Positions 47,739 to 56,356 are shown, counted from the stretch's first letter. The stretch: DNA of 64,000 bases from Mesorhizobium sp. (GCA_019635735.1 JAHBYX010000001.1:744001-808000); one strand, 5' to 3'. Translations and numbers: made by a program. Notes: generated by a model from the sequence alone, not told the origin.

Positions 47739-48347
47739 TCAGTAGACCTTGGGCGAACTGGTGGCCCGCAAGCCCTCCAGCATGGTCCGCAGTGCCTCCG
47801 CAGCCTTCTGCGACGTCGCCTCGGGATCGTCGGCATTGGCGATCCACTGCGATGCATACCCCATCGCCCCGTTGACGAGACGCGCGGCCGCCTCGGGATC
47901 GACATCGGCGAGCGTCCCTTCCTGGCGCAACCCCGACAATGTCGAGGTCATCGCCGCGACGCATCCGCTGGCGTTGGGCCAGGTCGACGGATCGCCCAGC
48001 ACGGCAGGTCCGTCACGGAAAACGATCCGTTGGATCTCCGGCTCGAGCGCCATCTCGATATAGGCGATGCATTCGTCCACCAGCCCTTGCCAACGGTCGG
48101 GGGCGCGCGACGAGACGTCCTTCAGCCGCACGGACATCTCCCCGTCGATCTGCATGAGCACTGCCTCGAACAGGCCCTTCTTGTCGCCGAAGTGGTGGTA
48201 GAGCGCTCCTCGCGTCAGGCCTGCCGCCGCGGTGAAGTCGTCCATGGACGCGGCCGAGTATCCCACGGTGCCGAACGCCTGCCTCGCGGACGCAAGCAGC
48301 TTCGCCCGCGTCTCGGCAATCATTTCCCGTCTCGGCTTGTGAACCAT
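47739..48347 (-). CDS. TetR-family repressor
   Basis: The 202-residue regulator has the TetR helix-turn-helix at residues 9-55: AETRAKLLASARQAFGTVGYSAASMDDFTAAAGLTRGALYHHFGDKKGLFEAVL. The C-terminal part (residues 60-200) is the helical ligand-binding and dimer domain and matches the TetR_C group near AcrR-like regulators. ATG 48347 is chosen because MVHKPRREMIAETRAKLL is a usual TetR start; the frame runs on to 48389 across the first operator. It is divergent from an MFS exporter gene, with three palindromes in the gap, so it very probably represses both genes. Confidence 0.92.
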   Translation of the reverse strand: MVHKPRREMIAETRAKLLASARQAFGTVGYSAASMDDFTAAAGLTRGALYHHFGDKKGLFEAVLMQIDGEMSVRLKDVSSRAPDRWQGLVDECIAYIEMALEPEIQRIVFRDGPAVLGDPSTWPNASGCVAAMTSTLSGLRQEGTLADVDPEAAARLVNGAMGYASQWIANADDPEATSQKAAEALRTMLEGLRATSSPKVY

Positions 48348-48363
48348 TCTCTGCACCAATTGA

Positions 48364-48431
48364 CATACGCGACGTATGCTAATTGACATACGCTGCGTAT
48401 GTGATTATCTCGAATTCATACGCTGCGTATG
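48364..48431. promoter_or_regulatory. Three palindromic TetR operators
   Basis: The 120-base gap between the divergent TetR and MFS genes contains CATACGCGACGTATG (48364-48378), CATACGCTGCGTATG (48387-48401) and CATACGCTGCGTATG again (48417-48431). The last two are perfect 7-1-7 palindromes; the first has the same outer six bases on each side with a CGA centre. Centres are 23 and 30 bases apart, about two and three helical turns, so TetR dimers could bind on nearly the same face of the DNA. Confidence 0.85.
48383..48410 (+). promoter_or_regulatory. Putative promoter of the MFS gene
   Basis: TTGACA (48383-48388) and TTATCT (48405-48410) are 16 bases apart and point toward the MFS gene. The middle operator (48387-48401) lies between the two boxes, which fits simple repression by TetR. 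Another TTGACA at 48360-48365 has no good partner. Ribosome site GAGGAG is at 48455-48460. Confidence 0.5.
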
Positions 48432-48467
48432 TAATTGAACGGCGCGGCAGAATCGAGGAGAATTCTC

Positions 48468-49688
48468 ATGCCGAATCCCTATGCCGAAATATTCCGGGTG
48501 CGGGGGGCGAAAGGGTTCGCGGCGGCGGGGTTCGTGGCCCGCATGCCGATGGCGATGGCGCCCATCGGAATCGTCGCCATGCTGTCGCAGAAGCACGGCG
48601 AATACTGGCTGGCAGGCGCCGTATCCGCCACCTTCGCGCTCACCAATGCCCTCGCTGCGCCGCAGATCTCGCGCCTCATCGATCGGATGGGTCAGTCTCG
48701 CGTCGTTCCGCTGACGACGGCGATCTCGGTCGCCGCGTTCGCCGCTCTCATGCTGGCGACCTATCAGGACTGGCCGAAATGGACGCTGTTCCTTGCCGCG
48801 GTTCTCGCAGCGGCCATGCCGAGCGTCCCTGCTATGGTTCGGGCCCGATGGACGGAGATCTTTCGCGACCGGCCGGAACTCACCACCGCGTTTGCCTTCG
48901 AGTCGGCGGCTGACGAGCTCGTCTACATCGCCGGAGCCTCCCTGGCGGTGGGGCTCAGCGTGGCCCTGTTTCCCGAAGCGGGTGTGCTCGTCAGCACGGT
49001 CTCGCTTGCCGTCGGAACGGCCGCGTTCATCCTGCAGCGATCGACGGAGCCAAAGGTCCGGACGCAGGCAAGTTCTGCTCCCGGATCGGCGATCAGGCAG
49101 AGGCCGGTTCAGATCGTGACCCTGGCACTGATCTTCATCGGCGCGATATTCGCGACCGCCGAGGTCAGCGCGGTCGCGATCACCAGGGAACTGGGCCAGC
49201 CCAATGCCGCGAGCCTCGTGATCGGCGTCTACGCTGCCGGTTCCTTCGTCGTCGGCCTGATCATGGGAGCGCTGCGTCTCACCATGCCCCTTGAGCGCCA
49301 GCTCGCCTTGGCGATCGGTGTGATCACCCTCACCGCGCTGCCCCTGCCATTCGTCGGCACCGTGCCCATGCTGGCGGTCGCGGTCTTCGTCAGCGGCATC
49401 GCGATTTCGCCGACCTTCATCACCGCCTTCGGCCTGATAGAGCGGCGTGTTCCGGAGGAATTGCTGACGGAGGGCGTAACCTGGGTGATGACGGGAATCG
49501 GCATCGGCATGGCGCTGGGAGCTTTCATCGCCGGCTGGGCGGTCGACACCTTCGGCCCGCACAACGGCTTCTGGGTATCGATTGTCGCCGGCGCCTTGGC
49601 GTTGCTCACAGTCCTTCTCGGCCGGAAAAGCCTGGCGGGATTGCGCAGCCCGGAATCGGCCTCGATCGTTCCCCAGCCTGCGGAATGA
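48468..49688 (+). CDS. MFS transporter, putative exporter
   Basis: Integral membrane protein of 406 residues with about twelve helices in two bundles joined by a polar loop (about residues 190-215, RSTEPKVRTQASSAPGSAIRQRP). The short loop 2-3 motif is reduced (RLIDRMGQSRVVP), as in several drug-exporter subfamilies. Start at ATG 48468 follows GAGGAG with a seven-base spacer. Divergence from a TetR gene with three operators is the usual setup of ligand-induced efflux, so a toxic compound exporter is likely. The substrate is not known. Confidence 0.9.
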   Translation: MPNPYAEIFRVRGAKGFAAAGFVARMPMAMAPIGIVAMLSQKHGEYWLAGAVSATFALTNALAAPQISRLIDRMGQSRVVPLTTAISVAAFAALMLATYQDWPKWTLFLAAVLAAAMPSVPAMVRARWTEIFRDRPELTTAFAFESAADELVYIAGASLAVGLSVALFPEAGVLVSTVSLAVGTAAFILQRSTEPKVRTQASSAPGSAIRQRPVQIVTLALIFIGAIFATAEVSAVAITRELGQPNAASLVIGVYAAGSFVVGLIMGALRLTMPLERQLALAIGVITLTALPLPFVGTVPMLAVAVFVSGIAISPTFITAFGLIERRVPEELLTEGVTWVMTGIGIGMALGAFIAGWAVDTFGPHNGFWVSIVAGALALLTVLLGRKSLAGLRSPESASIVPQPAE

Positions 49689-49734
49689 AGCCGGGCGCCC
49701 GGAATTGGCCCGACAGCCGGATCTGCCCGAGCAC

Positions 49735-50835
49735 TTACCGGATTTCGGTCTTCGAAATGTGGATGCCGAAGCCCTCCAGTCCGACATAGTGGCGCTCGCG
49801 GGAAGCGAGCAGGATGATCGAGGAGATACCCAGATGCTTGAGGATCTGGGCGCCGAGCCCAATCTCGCGCCATTCGCTCTCGCGACGCAGCGCCTCGGCA
49901 TGCGTTTCCATTTCGGTGGCCACCGGACGGTTGCGGGCCTGGTGGGCGACTCCGACCGAGCCTTCGCGCAGGTAGACGATGACCCCGCGCTTCTGCTCCG
50001 CCATGAGCTGCATGATCGCGTCGAGCCGGCTCGACCGGCCGAACACGTCGGCGACGACATTTTCGGGATGCAGCCGGACCGGAATGTTCTCGCCGTCCCG
50101 GATGTCCCCGAAGACCACGGCAAGGTGCTGCATCGGATCCCACGGCAGCGTGTAGGCATGAGCCTGCGCACGGCCGCCCGCGGTCTCTATGTCGAAACTG
50201 CCGACGCATTCGATCAGGGTCTCCTTGCGCTGGCGATAGCCGATTAGGTCGGCGACTGAAATCTGCCTCAGCCCGTGCGTCGCGGCGAACGCCGCCACTT
50301 CCGGTCCGCGCATCACTGTGCCGTTGTCGTTGACCAGTTCGCTGATGACGCCGACCGGCGGCAGGTTGGCCAGACGGCACAGATCGACCGCGGCCTCGGT
50401 ATGGCCCGAGCGCATCAGCACGCCGCCTTCGCGCGAGATCAGCGGGAAGATATGCCCCGGCCGGACGAAATCGCTCGCGCCGACATTGCCATTGGCGAGG
50501 TTGCGCACGGTGAGCGTGCGGTCGTCGGCGGAAATGCCGGTCGTCGTGCCATGCTTGAAATCGACCGAGACCGTGAACGCGGTCGTGTGGGCGCTGTCAT
50601 TGTCGGCGACCATCGGCTGCAGATTGAGCCGCTTCGCCTCTTCGCGCGGCATCGGCGCGCAGACGATGCCGGAGGTGTGGCGGACGATGAAGGCCATCTT
50701 CTCCGGCGTACAATGGACCGCCGCGACAATCAGGTCGCCCTCGTTCTCGCGCCCGTCGTCGTCCATGACGACCACGATCTCGCCGCGCTCGAAGGCGCGG
50801 AGGGCTTCAACGATGCGCTTCTGATCGTAGGGCAT
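49735..50835 (-). CDS. ribB: 3,4-dihydroxy-2-butanone 4-phosphate synthase with degenerate GTP cyclohydrolase II domain
   Basis: Riboflavin pathway enzyme, 366 residues. The N-terminal RibB domain (1-205) is intact: VVMDDDGRENEGDLIVAA, RHTSGIVCAPM, DFKHGTTTGISADDRTLTVRNLA, RPGHIFPLISREGGVLMRSGHTEAAVDLCRLA. The C-terminal GTP cyclohydrolase II-like domain (210-366) has lost the zinc Cys triad; the segment reads RLHPENVVADVFGRSSRLDAIMQ where RibA has three Cys, and the catalytic loop is REGSVGVAHQ. So this is the RibBX-like form, and GTP cyclohydrolase II must come from another gene. ATG 50835 is chosen. Upstream lies a repeat tract and aroC. Confidence 0.93.
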   Translation of the reverse strand: MPYDQKRIVEALRAFERGEIVVVMDDDGRENEGDLIVAAVHCTPEKMAFIVRHTSGIVCAPMPREEAKRLNLQPMVADNDSAHTTAFTVSVDFKHGTTTGISADDRTLTVRNLANGNVGASDFVRPGHIFPLISREGGVLMRSGHTEAAVDLCRLANLPPVGVISELVNDNGTVMRGPEVAAFAATHGLRQISVADLIGYRQRKETLIECVGSFDIETAGGRAQAHAYTLPWDPMQHLAVVFGDIRDGENIPVRLHPENVVADVFGRSSRLDAIMQLMAEQKRGVIVYLREGSVGVAHQARNRPVATEMETHAEALRRESEWREIGLGAQILKHLGISSIILLASRERHYVGLEGFGIHISKTEIR

Positions 50836-50852
50836 GGAACTCGCTTCTCGCA

Positions 50853-50972
50853 GGGCAGTAGGGCAGTAGGGCAATATGGGAATAGGGTGGTTAGGGAAAG
50901 ACGCCAGTTGGCTACTAAGCGTTCAGGCAGCGCGATACACTGCCCTACTGCCCTACTGCCCTACTGCCTACC
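50853..50972. repeat. 8-base repeat arrays in inverted orientation
   Basis: Three units of GGGCAGTA (50853-50876, the last with one change) face four units of TGCCCTAC-type sequence (50941-50972, the last degenerate). Together they form an inverted repeat of at least 21 perfect bases with about 67 bases between the arms. The right arm runs into aroC and supplies its last eight codons and stop. The tract is thus partly coding and could vary in copy number. Confidence 0.8.
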
Positions 50973-52057
50973 TGCCCCCTGTGCCTCAAGTAGTGATCCG
51001 CAATCGCGCAGGCGACCATCGCCTCGCCGATCGGCACAGCGCGGATGCCGACGCATGGGTCGTGACGGCCCTTCGTCATCACGTCCACGTCGCGGCCGGC
51101 GGCGTCGATGGACTTGCGCGGGGTGAGGATGGACGAGGTCGGCTTGACCGCGAAGCGGGCGACGATCGGCTGGCCGGTGGAAATTCCGCCCAGGATGCCG
51201 CCGGCATGATTTGACAGGAACACCGGCTTGCCGTCATTGCCCATGCGCATCTCGTCGGCGTTCTGTTCGCCCGTCAGCCGCGCGGCAGCGAAGCCTTCGC
51301 CGATCTCGACGCCCTTTACGGCGTTGATCGACATCAGATGTCCGGCAATGTCCTGGTCGAGCTTGGCGTAGAGCGGCGCGCCGAGCCCCGCGGGCACGCC
51401 CTCGGCCACGATCTCGATCACCGCGCCGACCGAGGAGCCCGCCTTGCGGATACCGTCGAGATAGTCGGTGAACACCGGCACCGAAGCCGGATCGGGCGTG
51501 AAGAACGGGTTCTCCGGATCTTCGACGAAGTTCCAGTTCCAATTGGTGCGATCGATCTCCTTCTCGCCCATCGCCACCAGCGCGCCGCGCACCGTGACGC
51601 CGGGCACGACGAGGCGGGCGAGAGCGCCGGCGGCAACCCGCGCAGCGGTTTCCCGCGCCGAGGAGCGACCACCGCCGCGATAGTCCCTGACGCCGTATTT
51701 CCGGTCGTAGGTGTAGTCGGCATGGCCCGGGCGGTACTGCTGGGCGATGTCGCCATAGTCCTTCGAGCGCTGGTCGACGTTCTCGATCATCATCGAGACG
51801 GGTGCCCCGGTCGTGATCATCGTCTCGCCGTCGGCATCCGTCACGACGCCGGAGAGGATCTTAACCTCGTCCGGCTCGCGGCGCTGGGTCACGAAACGGG
51901 ACTTCCCCGGCCGCCGCCGGTCGAGATCCCGCTGGATGTCGGCGATCTTGAAGCGAATCCCTGGCGGGCAGCCATCGACCACGCAGCCCAGCGCCGGCCC
52001 GTGGCTTTCGCCCCAGGTCGTGACGCGGAAGAGATGGCCGAACGTGTTGTGCGACAT
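50945..52057 (-). CDS. aroC: Chorismate synthase
   Basis: FMN-dependent enzyme making chorismate from EPSP, the last step of the shikimate pathway. The 370-residue protein shows the family signatures [57 protein letters not shown] and [31 protein letters not shown]. The C-terminal residues QVGSRAVGQ after the conserved RHRG are encoded by an 8-base repeat tract, so the natural stop may have been lost to repeat growth; this tail is unlikely to affect activity. ribB follows by 110 bases on the same strand. A MITE-like hairpin element sits just upstream of its ATG. Confidence 0.96.
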   Translation of the reverse strand: MSHNTFGHLFRVTTWGESHGPALGCVVDGCPPGIRFKIADIQRDLDRRRPGKSRFVTQRREPDEVKILSGVVTDADGETMITTGAPVSMMIENVDQRSKDYGDIAQQYRPGHADYTYDRKYGVRDYRGGGRSSARETAARVAAGALARLVVPGVTVRGALVAMGEKEIDRTNWNWNFVEDPENPFFTPDPASVPVFTDYLDGIRKAGSSVGAVIEIVAEGVPAGLGAPLYAKLDQDIAGHLMSINAVKGVEIGEGFAAARLTGEQNADEMRMGNDGKPVFLSNHAGGILGGISTGQPIVARFAVKPTSSILTPRKSIDAAGRDVDVMTKGRHDPCVGIRAVPIGEAMVACAIADHYLRHRGQVGSRAVGQ

Positions 52058-52080
52058 GCCGAGAGCCCCGTCGGTCTCAG

Positions 52081-52222
52081 AGACTGCTTCGAAATTCTAC
52101 TCTGGCGAGTCAGCTGGTGGCGGTTTCGAGAACCGGAGCTGAGCGGACATTTGGGTCCGTGAGCACCGGAAGCGCGGAAACCGCCATCAGATGGCCGCCA
52201 GAGTAGAATTTCGAAACAGTCT
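52081..52222. mobile_element. MITE-like hairpin element, 142 bp, with 5-bp target duplication
   Basis: The ends AGACTG...CTGGCG (52081-52107) and CGCCAG...CAGTCT (52196-52222) are inverted repeats of 27 bases with one mismatch (C/T at the seventh base). A second internal inverted pair, CTGGTGGCGGTTTC (52114-52127) and GAAACCGCCATCAG (52177-52190), has one mismatch, so nearly the whole element folds on itself. CTCAG flanks it on both sides (52076-52080 and 52223-52227), as expected of a transposition target duplication. It has no gene and would need a transposase elsewhere. It lies 23 bases upstream of the aroC start. Confidence 0.7.
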
Positions 52223-52394
52223 CTCAGCCGGTCTGGGCTGCCTTCTATTGGCGTTTCATCCACCGGTCAAACGCGCTGCGACCAGATGCAGGCAGCTGAA
52301 TTTAACTTTTGACACATTCCCCGCTTAGCTGTTTGCTCACGCATCCATCATGTGCGCCAGGCTCAAGCGGCGCCAAATCAGAACCGAGGAACGC

Positions 52395-52640
52395 ATGAAA
52401 GCCATTTCCGGGGCACTGGGCGCACTTCTTCTTTTTGCTTCGGCCGCTTACGCCGCCAATGCGGAAGGCACTATCGCGAAGATCGACAAGTCTACGATGA
52501 CGCTGACCCTCAAGGGCGGCGACTCCTTCAAGCTGTCGGAAGAATTCGCCGTCGAAGACTATGCCGAAGGCATGGAAGTCATGATCTCCTATGACGAGAT
52601 CAAGGGCGAGAAGATCGTTCTGCAGATCATTCCGGAATAG
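52395..52640 (+). CDS. DUF1344 small secreted protein
   Basis: The 81-residue product has a signal peptide (MKAISGALGALLLFASAAYA) and a DUF1344 domain: AEGTIAKIDKSTMTLTLKGGDSFKLSEEFAVEDYAEGMEVMISYDEIKGEKIVLQIIPE, a compact beta barrel of the OB kind. DUF1344 proteins are common in rhizobia near aroC and fabI, with no known role. ATG 52395 follows AGGAACGC. It converges on the phosphatase gene, nine bases apart. Confidence 0.9.
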   Translation: MKAISGALGALLLFASAAYAANAEGTIAKIDKSTMTLTLKGGDSFKLSEEFAVEDYAEGMEVMISYDEIKGEKIVLQIIPE

Positions 52641-52649
52641 GCAGGCGTA

Positions 52650-53237
52650 TCAGATCCAATCGATCCGGCCGCCGCGGACCTCGAGAATGCGGTCCTGCGC
52701 CACATCCATCATCGACGCGTCGCGATCCGAAAGCCCATTGAGGGCGTGGAAGAGCGATCGGATCACCCCGCCATGCGTGACGACGATGACTGGCCCCCGC
52801 AGCTGCGAAATCCAGGGCTTTATGCGCTCCGCGAGCATGGCATAGCTCTCCGCCCCCTGTCCCGGCGGGACGAAGTTCCACTTGTCCAGATCGCGCGTGG
52901 CCGTCGACCCCGGATTGGCCGCTTCCAGTTCGGCGAAGGTATAGCCCTGCCAGTCGCCGAAATGCACCTCGACGATGCGCGGTTCGAGTTCGTAGCCGTC
53001 GCGCGGTAGACCCATCGTCTCGCGGATGATCTCCATCGTCTCGCGCGTCCGGCGCATCGGGCTTGCGATGAAGCGGAACCCGGACGGATCGGGGACGAGG
53101 CGCGCCAGCGTCCGCCCGTTCTGGGCCGCCTGGCGCCGGCCGGTCTCGTTCAGGTCGGCTTCCGCCTGTCCCTGGACGCGGGCGGTCGCATTCCAGGCGG
53201 TCTGGCCGTGGCGCGCGATATAGATCGGCGAAATCAT
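52650..53237 (-). CDS. Histidine phosphatase family protein (phosphoglycerate-mutase-like)
   Basis: The 195-residue enzyme has the phosphohistidine motif YIARHGQTAWN (R-H-G near residue 9), FIASPMRRTRETMEII (second Arg), RIVEVHFGDWQGYTFAEL (Glu) and VIVVTHGGVIRSLFHAL (second His). This is the cofactor-dependent PGM fold; members include fructose-2,6-bisphosphatase, alpha-ribazole phosphatase and general phosphatases. The specific substrate is unclear. It follows fabI on the same strand by 31 bases, probably in one operon with dnaJ-like and fabI genes. Confidence 0.93.
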   Translation of the reverse strand: MISPIYIARHGQTAWNATARVQGQAEADLNETGRRQAAQNGRTLARLVPDPSGFRFIASPMRRTRETMEIIRETMGLPRDGYELEPRIVEVHFGDWQGYTFAELEAANPGSTATRDLDKWNFVPPGQGAESYAMLAERIKPWISQLRGPVIVVTHGGVIRSLFHALNGLSDRDASMMDVAQDRILEVRGGRIDWI

Positions 53238-53268
53238 GCCGCTGCCTTTTCGGAGGTTCGGTAACCGC

Positions 53269-54081
53269 TCAGACGGTCGAGATATCGGGCGCGTCGACGG
53301 CCTTCATGCCGACGACATGGTAGCCGGAATCGACATGAAGCACTTCGCCGGTCATGCCGCGCGACAGATCAGACAGGAGATACATGCCGGTATCGCCGAC
53401 CTCCTCGATGGTCACGGTCCGGCGCAGCGGCGCGTTATACTCGTTCCACTTGAGGATATAGCGGAAGTCGCCGATCCCGGACGCAGCCAGCGTCTTGATC
53501 GGCCCGGCCGAGATCGCGTTCACGCGGATGTTCTTCGGGCCGAGGTCGACGGCGAGATACTGAACGCTCGCCTCGAGCGCGGCCTTCGCCACGCCCATGA
53601 CGTTATAGTTCGGCATGACCTTCTCGGCGCCGTAATAGGTCATCGTGAGCATGGAGCCGCCATCGGTCATCAGCTTCTCGGCGCGCTGGGCGGCAGCCGT
53701 GAAGGAATAGACGGAGATGTCCATGGTGCGGTTGAAGTTCGCCTGCGTCGTATCGACGTAGCGGCCGGTCAGCTCGTCCTTGTCCGAAAATCCGATCGCG
53801 TGGACGAGGAAGTCGAGCTTGCCCCATTTGGCCTCGAGATCGGCAAAGCAGGCGTCCATGGTGGCAAGGTCGGTGACGTCGCAATGGCCGCAGAGATGCG
53901 CGCCGATTTCCGCAGCGAGCGGCTCGACGCGCTTCTTCAAGGCATCGCCCTGATAGGTGAAGGCGAGTTCGGCGCCCTGTGCCGCACAGGCCTTGGCGAT
54001 GCCCCAGGCGATCGACCTGTTGTTGGCAACGCCCATGATCAGGCCGCGCTTGCCGGCCATCAGGCCCTGTCCAGCCGCCAT
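53269..54081 (-). CDS. fabI: Enoyl-[acyl-carrier-protein] reductase (NADH) FabI
   Basis: SDR enzyme that reduces trans-2-enoyl-ACP in each round of fatty-acid elongation. The 270-residue product has the N-terminal GKRGLIMGVANNRSIAWGIAKACAAQGAELAFTYQ cofactor-binding loop, the FabI-type Y-x6-K pair in TYYGAEKVMPNYNVMGVAKAALEASVQYLA, and ISAGPIKTLAASGIGDF. It is a triclosan-sensitive type by family. ATG 54081 is preceded by GGGAG at eight bases; an ATG at 54108 adds nine residues. It follows the DnaJ gene by 61 bases. Confidence 0.96.
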   Translation of the reverse strand: MAAGQGLMAGKRGLIMGVANNRSIAWGIAKACAAQGAELAFTYQGDALKKRVEPLAAEIGAHLCGHCDVTDLATMDACFADLEAKWGKLDFLVHAIGFSDKDELTGRYVDTTQANFNRTMDISVYSFTAAAQRAEKLMTDGGSMLTMTYYGAEKVMPNYNVMGVAKAALEASVQYLAVDLGPKNIRVNAISAGPIKTLAASGIGDFRYILKWNEYNAPLRRTVTIEEVGDTGMYLLSDLSRGMTGEVLHVDSGYHVVGMKAVDAPDISTV

Positions 54082-54142
54082 GTCGCTATCTCCCTGTGCC
54101 ACCGTCATTTTGCGCTGGCTATCGCACAGCGGTGGACCAGCT

Positions 54143-55072
54143 TCAAGCGTCGCGCTTCTTCATCAGGGCCTCGAGCTCGCGGTCGCCGCCCTCCGGCAGC
54201 ATGACGCGCACGTGCACGTAGAGGTCGGCCTTGTCGCCGGTCTTGGTCGGCAGGCCGCGGCCCTTGATGCGAAGCACGCGGTCCGAGCTCGACCACGGCG
54301 GCACCGTCACCGCGACACGGCCGCCGAGCGTCTCGACCGGCAGCTTGGCGCCGAGCACGGCGTCCTTCAGGCTGACCGGCAGGTCGACGCGAAGGTCGCG
54401 GCCGTCGAGCGTGTAGCGCGGGTGGCGGCGCAGGCGGATCTTCACGACCGCGTCGCCCCGCCCGCCGGTCGGCAGCAGCGCGCCTTCGCCCTTGAGCCTG
54501 ATCTCCTGGCCGTCCTCGACATAGTGGGGCAGCTGCACGCCGACCTTGCGGCCGTCCGGGAACAGCGTCGTCTTGCGGATACCGGTGGCGGCCTCCTCGA
54601 TCGAGATGTCGAGATTGACCTTCATGTCCTGGCTCGGAGCGCCGCGCGCGGCGAATTCCGGTTCGCCGCGGCCGAACGCCGAGCCGAAAAGATCGCTGAA
54701 AATGTCGCCCGCGTCGCCGAAGCCCGCGCCGCCGCCGGGACCCGTCGAGCGGAACTCGAAGCGCGCGCCGCCAGGCCCCTGCCCCGAACGGCGGAACCCG
54801 GCGAACGGATCGCCGCCCGCGCCCGCTCCCTCGAAACCGGCGAAACGCGGCTTGCCCTCGGCGTCGATCTCGCCGCGGTCGAACTCGCCCCGGCGCTTCT
54901 CGTCGCCGAGAATCTCGTAGGCCTGGTTGACCGCCGCGAAACGGTCCTTCGCCTTCGGATCGTCCGGATTCTGGTCCGGATGATGCTGCTTGGCGGCCTT
55001 GCGGAACGCGGCCTTGATCTCCTTGGACGAAGCCGTCTTGGCAACGCCCAGAACGTCATAGGGATTGCGCAT
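54143..55072 (-). CDS. DnaJ-family co-chaperone (CbpA-like, no zinc finger)
   Basis: The 309-residue protein has an N-terminal J domain (MRNPYDVLGVAKTASSKEIKAAFRKAAKQHHPDQNPDDPKAKDRFAAVNQAYEILGDEKRR) with HPD at about residues 31-33, then a Gly/Phe-rich linker (AGFEGAGAGGDPFAGFRRSGQGPGGARFEF), then the DnaJ C-terminal beta domains (VNLDISIEEAATGIRKTTLFPDGRKVGVQLPHYVEDGQEIRLKGEGALLPTGGRGDAVVKIRLRRHPRYTLDGRDLRVDLPVSLKDAVLGAKL). The Cys-rich zinc finger of DnaJ is missing, as in CbpA. It should stimulate DnaK. It heads a possible operon with fabI and the phosphatase. Confidence 0.94.
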   Translation of the reverse strand: MRNPYDVLGVAKTASSKEIKAAFRKAAKQHHPDQNPDDPKAKDRFAAVNQAYEILGDEKRRGEFDRGEIDAEGKPRFAGFEGAGAGGDPFAGFRRSGQGPGGARFEFRSTGPGGGAGFGDAGDIFSDLFGSAFGRGEPEFAARGAPSQDMKVNLDISIEEAATGIRKTTLFPDGRKVGVQLPHYVEDGQEIRLKGEGALLPTGGRGDAVVKIRLRRHPRYTLDGRDLRVDLPVSLKDAVLGAKLPVETLGGRVAVTVPPWSSSDRVLRIKGRGLPTKTGDKADLYVHVRVMLPEGGDRELEALMKKRDA

Positions 55073-55147
55073 GTCGAGCCAATTCCAGAATGGACTGTGT
55101 TGCCCCGTATATGAGCGAGTCTAGGAAGAAATTCCAGAGCGGTCGCG

Positions 55148-55603
55148 TCAGCTTTGCGCGAATGCGCGCATGTACCAGGCGCCGTCGCGACCGAGGCACG
55201 CCTCGCCCGAATAGATCGCCACCCCGTCGAAGCTCTCGCGCGAGGTGCGGAAGGTGCGACAGAGCACATCCTTCTTGCGCGTCTCGACGACGTCGGAAAT
55301 CGTGCCGCGCGAGCGGGTTTCGGCATTCGCCCAGGCGAGCGGCTTGCCGCGCAGTTCCTCGAGATTGGCCGACGAGACGGCGTTGCGGATGGTCGCCTGG
55401 TCGGAAATCGTCTGCGACGTCTTCAGCGCCTCGTAGGACGCGTCCACCGAACTCGTGAGGATGCTCGAATCGGTCTCGACCTTGGAGAGGCTCATGCCGC
55501 CGCCGCAGCCGGAAAGGGCAAATGCCGCAACGACGCAGACGACGGCCAGTCCGCCGCTGGCCCCCTTCGTTCCCCGTTCTGCGGCTTGCGCTGCGCGCGA
55601 CAA
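55148..55603 (-). CDS. RT0821/Lpp0805-type surface lipoprotein
   Basis: The 151-residue product begins [18 protein letters not shown], has a hydrophobic segment [15 protein letters not shown] with a lipobox Cys, then [115 protein letters not shown]. The C-terminal part with two Cys (CRTF, ACLG) matches the rickettsial surface antigen-like family. I chose TTG 55603 because GGGGAGA lies seven bases upstream; the frame runs to 55651. Divergent from pdxH by 38 bases. Confidence 0.75.
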   Translation of the reverse strand: MSRAAQAAERGTKGASGGLAVVCVVAAFALSGCGGGMSLSKVETDSSILTSSVDASYEALKTSQTISDQATIRNAVSSANLEELRGKPLAWANAETRSRGTISDVVETRKKDVLCRTFRTSRESFDGVAIYSGEACLGRDGAWYMRAFAQS

Positions 55604-55641
55604 TGCGCAATCTCCCCACGACCATCTCGCAGGGCACAAGT

Positions 55642-56256
55642 ATGAGCGCAACAGGGTTAACAGACGGTGACTTCACGCTTGCCGAGGAGCCGCTGCGCCT
55701 GTTCGGCGACTGGCTCGCCGACGCCACGAAGAGCGAGCCCAACGACCCGAACGCGCTAGCGTTGGCGACAGTCGATGAAAGCGGTCTGCCAGACGTGCGC
55801 ATGGTGCTGCTCAAGGGCTACGACGAGCGCGGCTTCGTCTTCTACACCAATTTCGAGAGCGCCAAGGGCCGCGAGATCCTCGGCTCGATGAAGGCGGCGA
55901 TGTGCTTCCACTGGAAGAGCCTGCGCCGCCAGGTGCGCGTGCGCGGCCCGGTCGAGATCGTCAGCGACGCCGAGGCGGACGAATATTACGCCTCGCGCCC
56001 GCGCGGCAGCAGGATCGGCGCCTGGGCCTCGAAGCAGTCGCGGCCGCTCGAAAGCCGCTTCGCGCTGGAGAAGGCGGTCGCCGAATACACCGCCCGCCAT
56101 CCGGTCGGCGACATCCCGCGCCCGCCCCACTGGTCGGGCTTCCGCATCCTGCCGACGCAGATCGAGTTCTGGCACGACCGCCCTTTCCGCCTGCACGACC
56201 GGGTGGTGTTCACGCTGAAGGACGGCGGCTGGGAGAAGACCCGGCTCTATCCGTAA
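55642..56256 (+). CDS. pdxH: Pyridoxine/pyridoxamine 5'-phosphate oxidase
   Basis: FMN enzyme that makes pyridoxal phosphate from PNP or PMP. The 204-residue protein has [42 protein letters not shown] (FMN binding), [42 protein letters not shown], and the C-terminal [45 protein letters not shown], which is the substrate-binding and family signature end. ATG 55642 has AGGG eight bases upstream. A second, truncated copy of its last 126 bases lies at 57784-57909, after the phytase-like gene, so the locus has been rearranged. Confidence 0.96.
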   Translation: MSATGLTDGDFTLAEEPLRLFGDWLADATKSEPNDPNALALATVDESGLPDVRMVLLKGYDERGFVFYTNFESAKGREILGSMKAAMCFHWKSLRRQVRVRGPVEIVSDAEADEYYASRPRGSRIGAWASKQSRPLESRFALEKAVAEYTARHPVGDIPRPPHWSGFRILPTQIEFWHDRPFRLHDRVVFTLKDGGWEKTRLYP

Positions 56257-56356
56257 TCCTCAAGTCCCTCGTCAATCTGTCATCCAACCGTAGAGGGCCT
56301 GTCATGCGCGCCGGATAGTCCGGCCGGGTTTCCATTCCTCCGAAGGAGCCCGACCC

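Noticed and set aside
50853..50972. Considered as a CRISPR array
   Set aside because: Units are 8 bases, directly adjacent with no spacers, and there are no cas genes.
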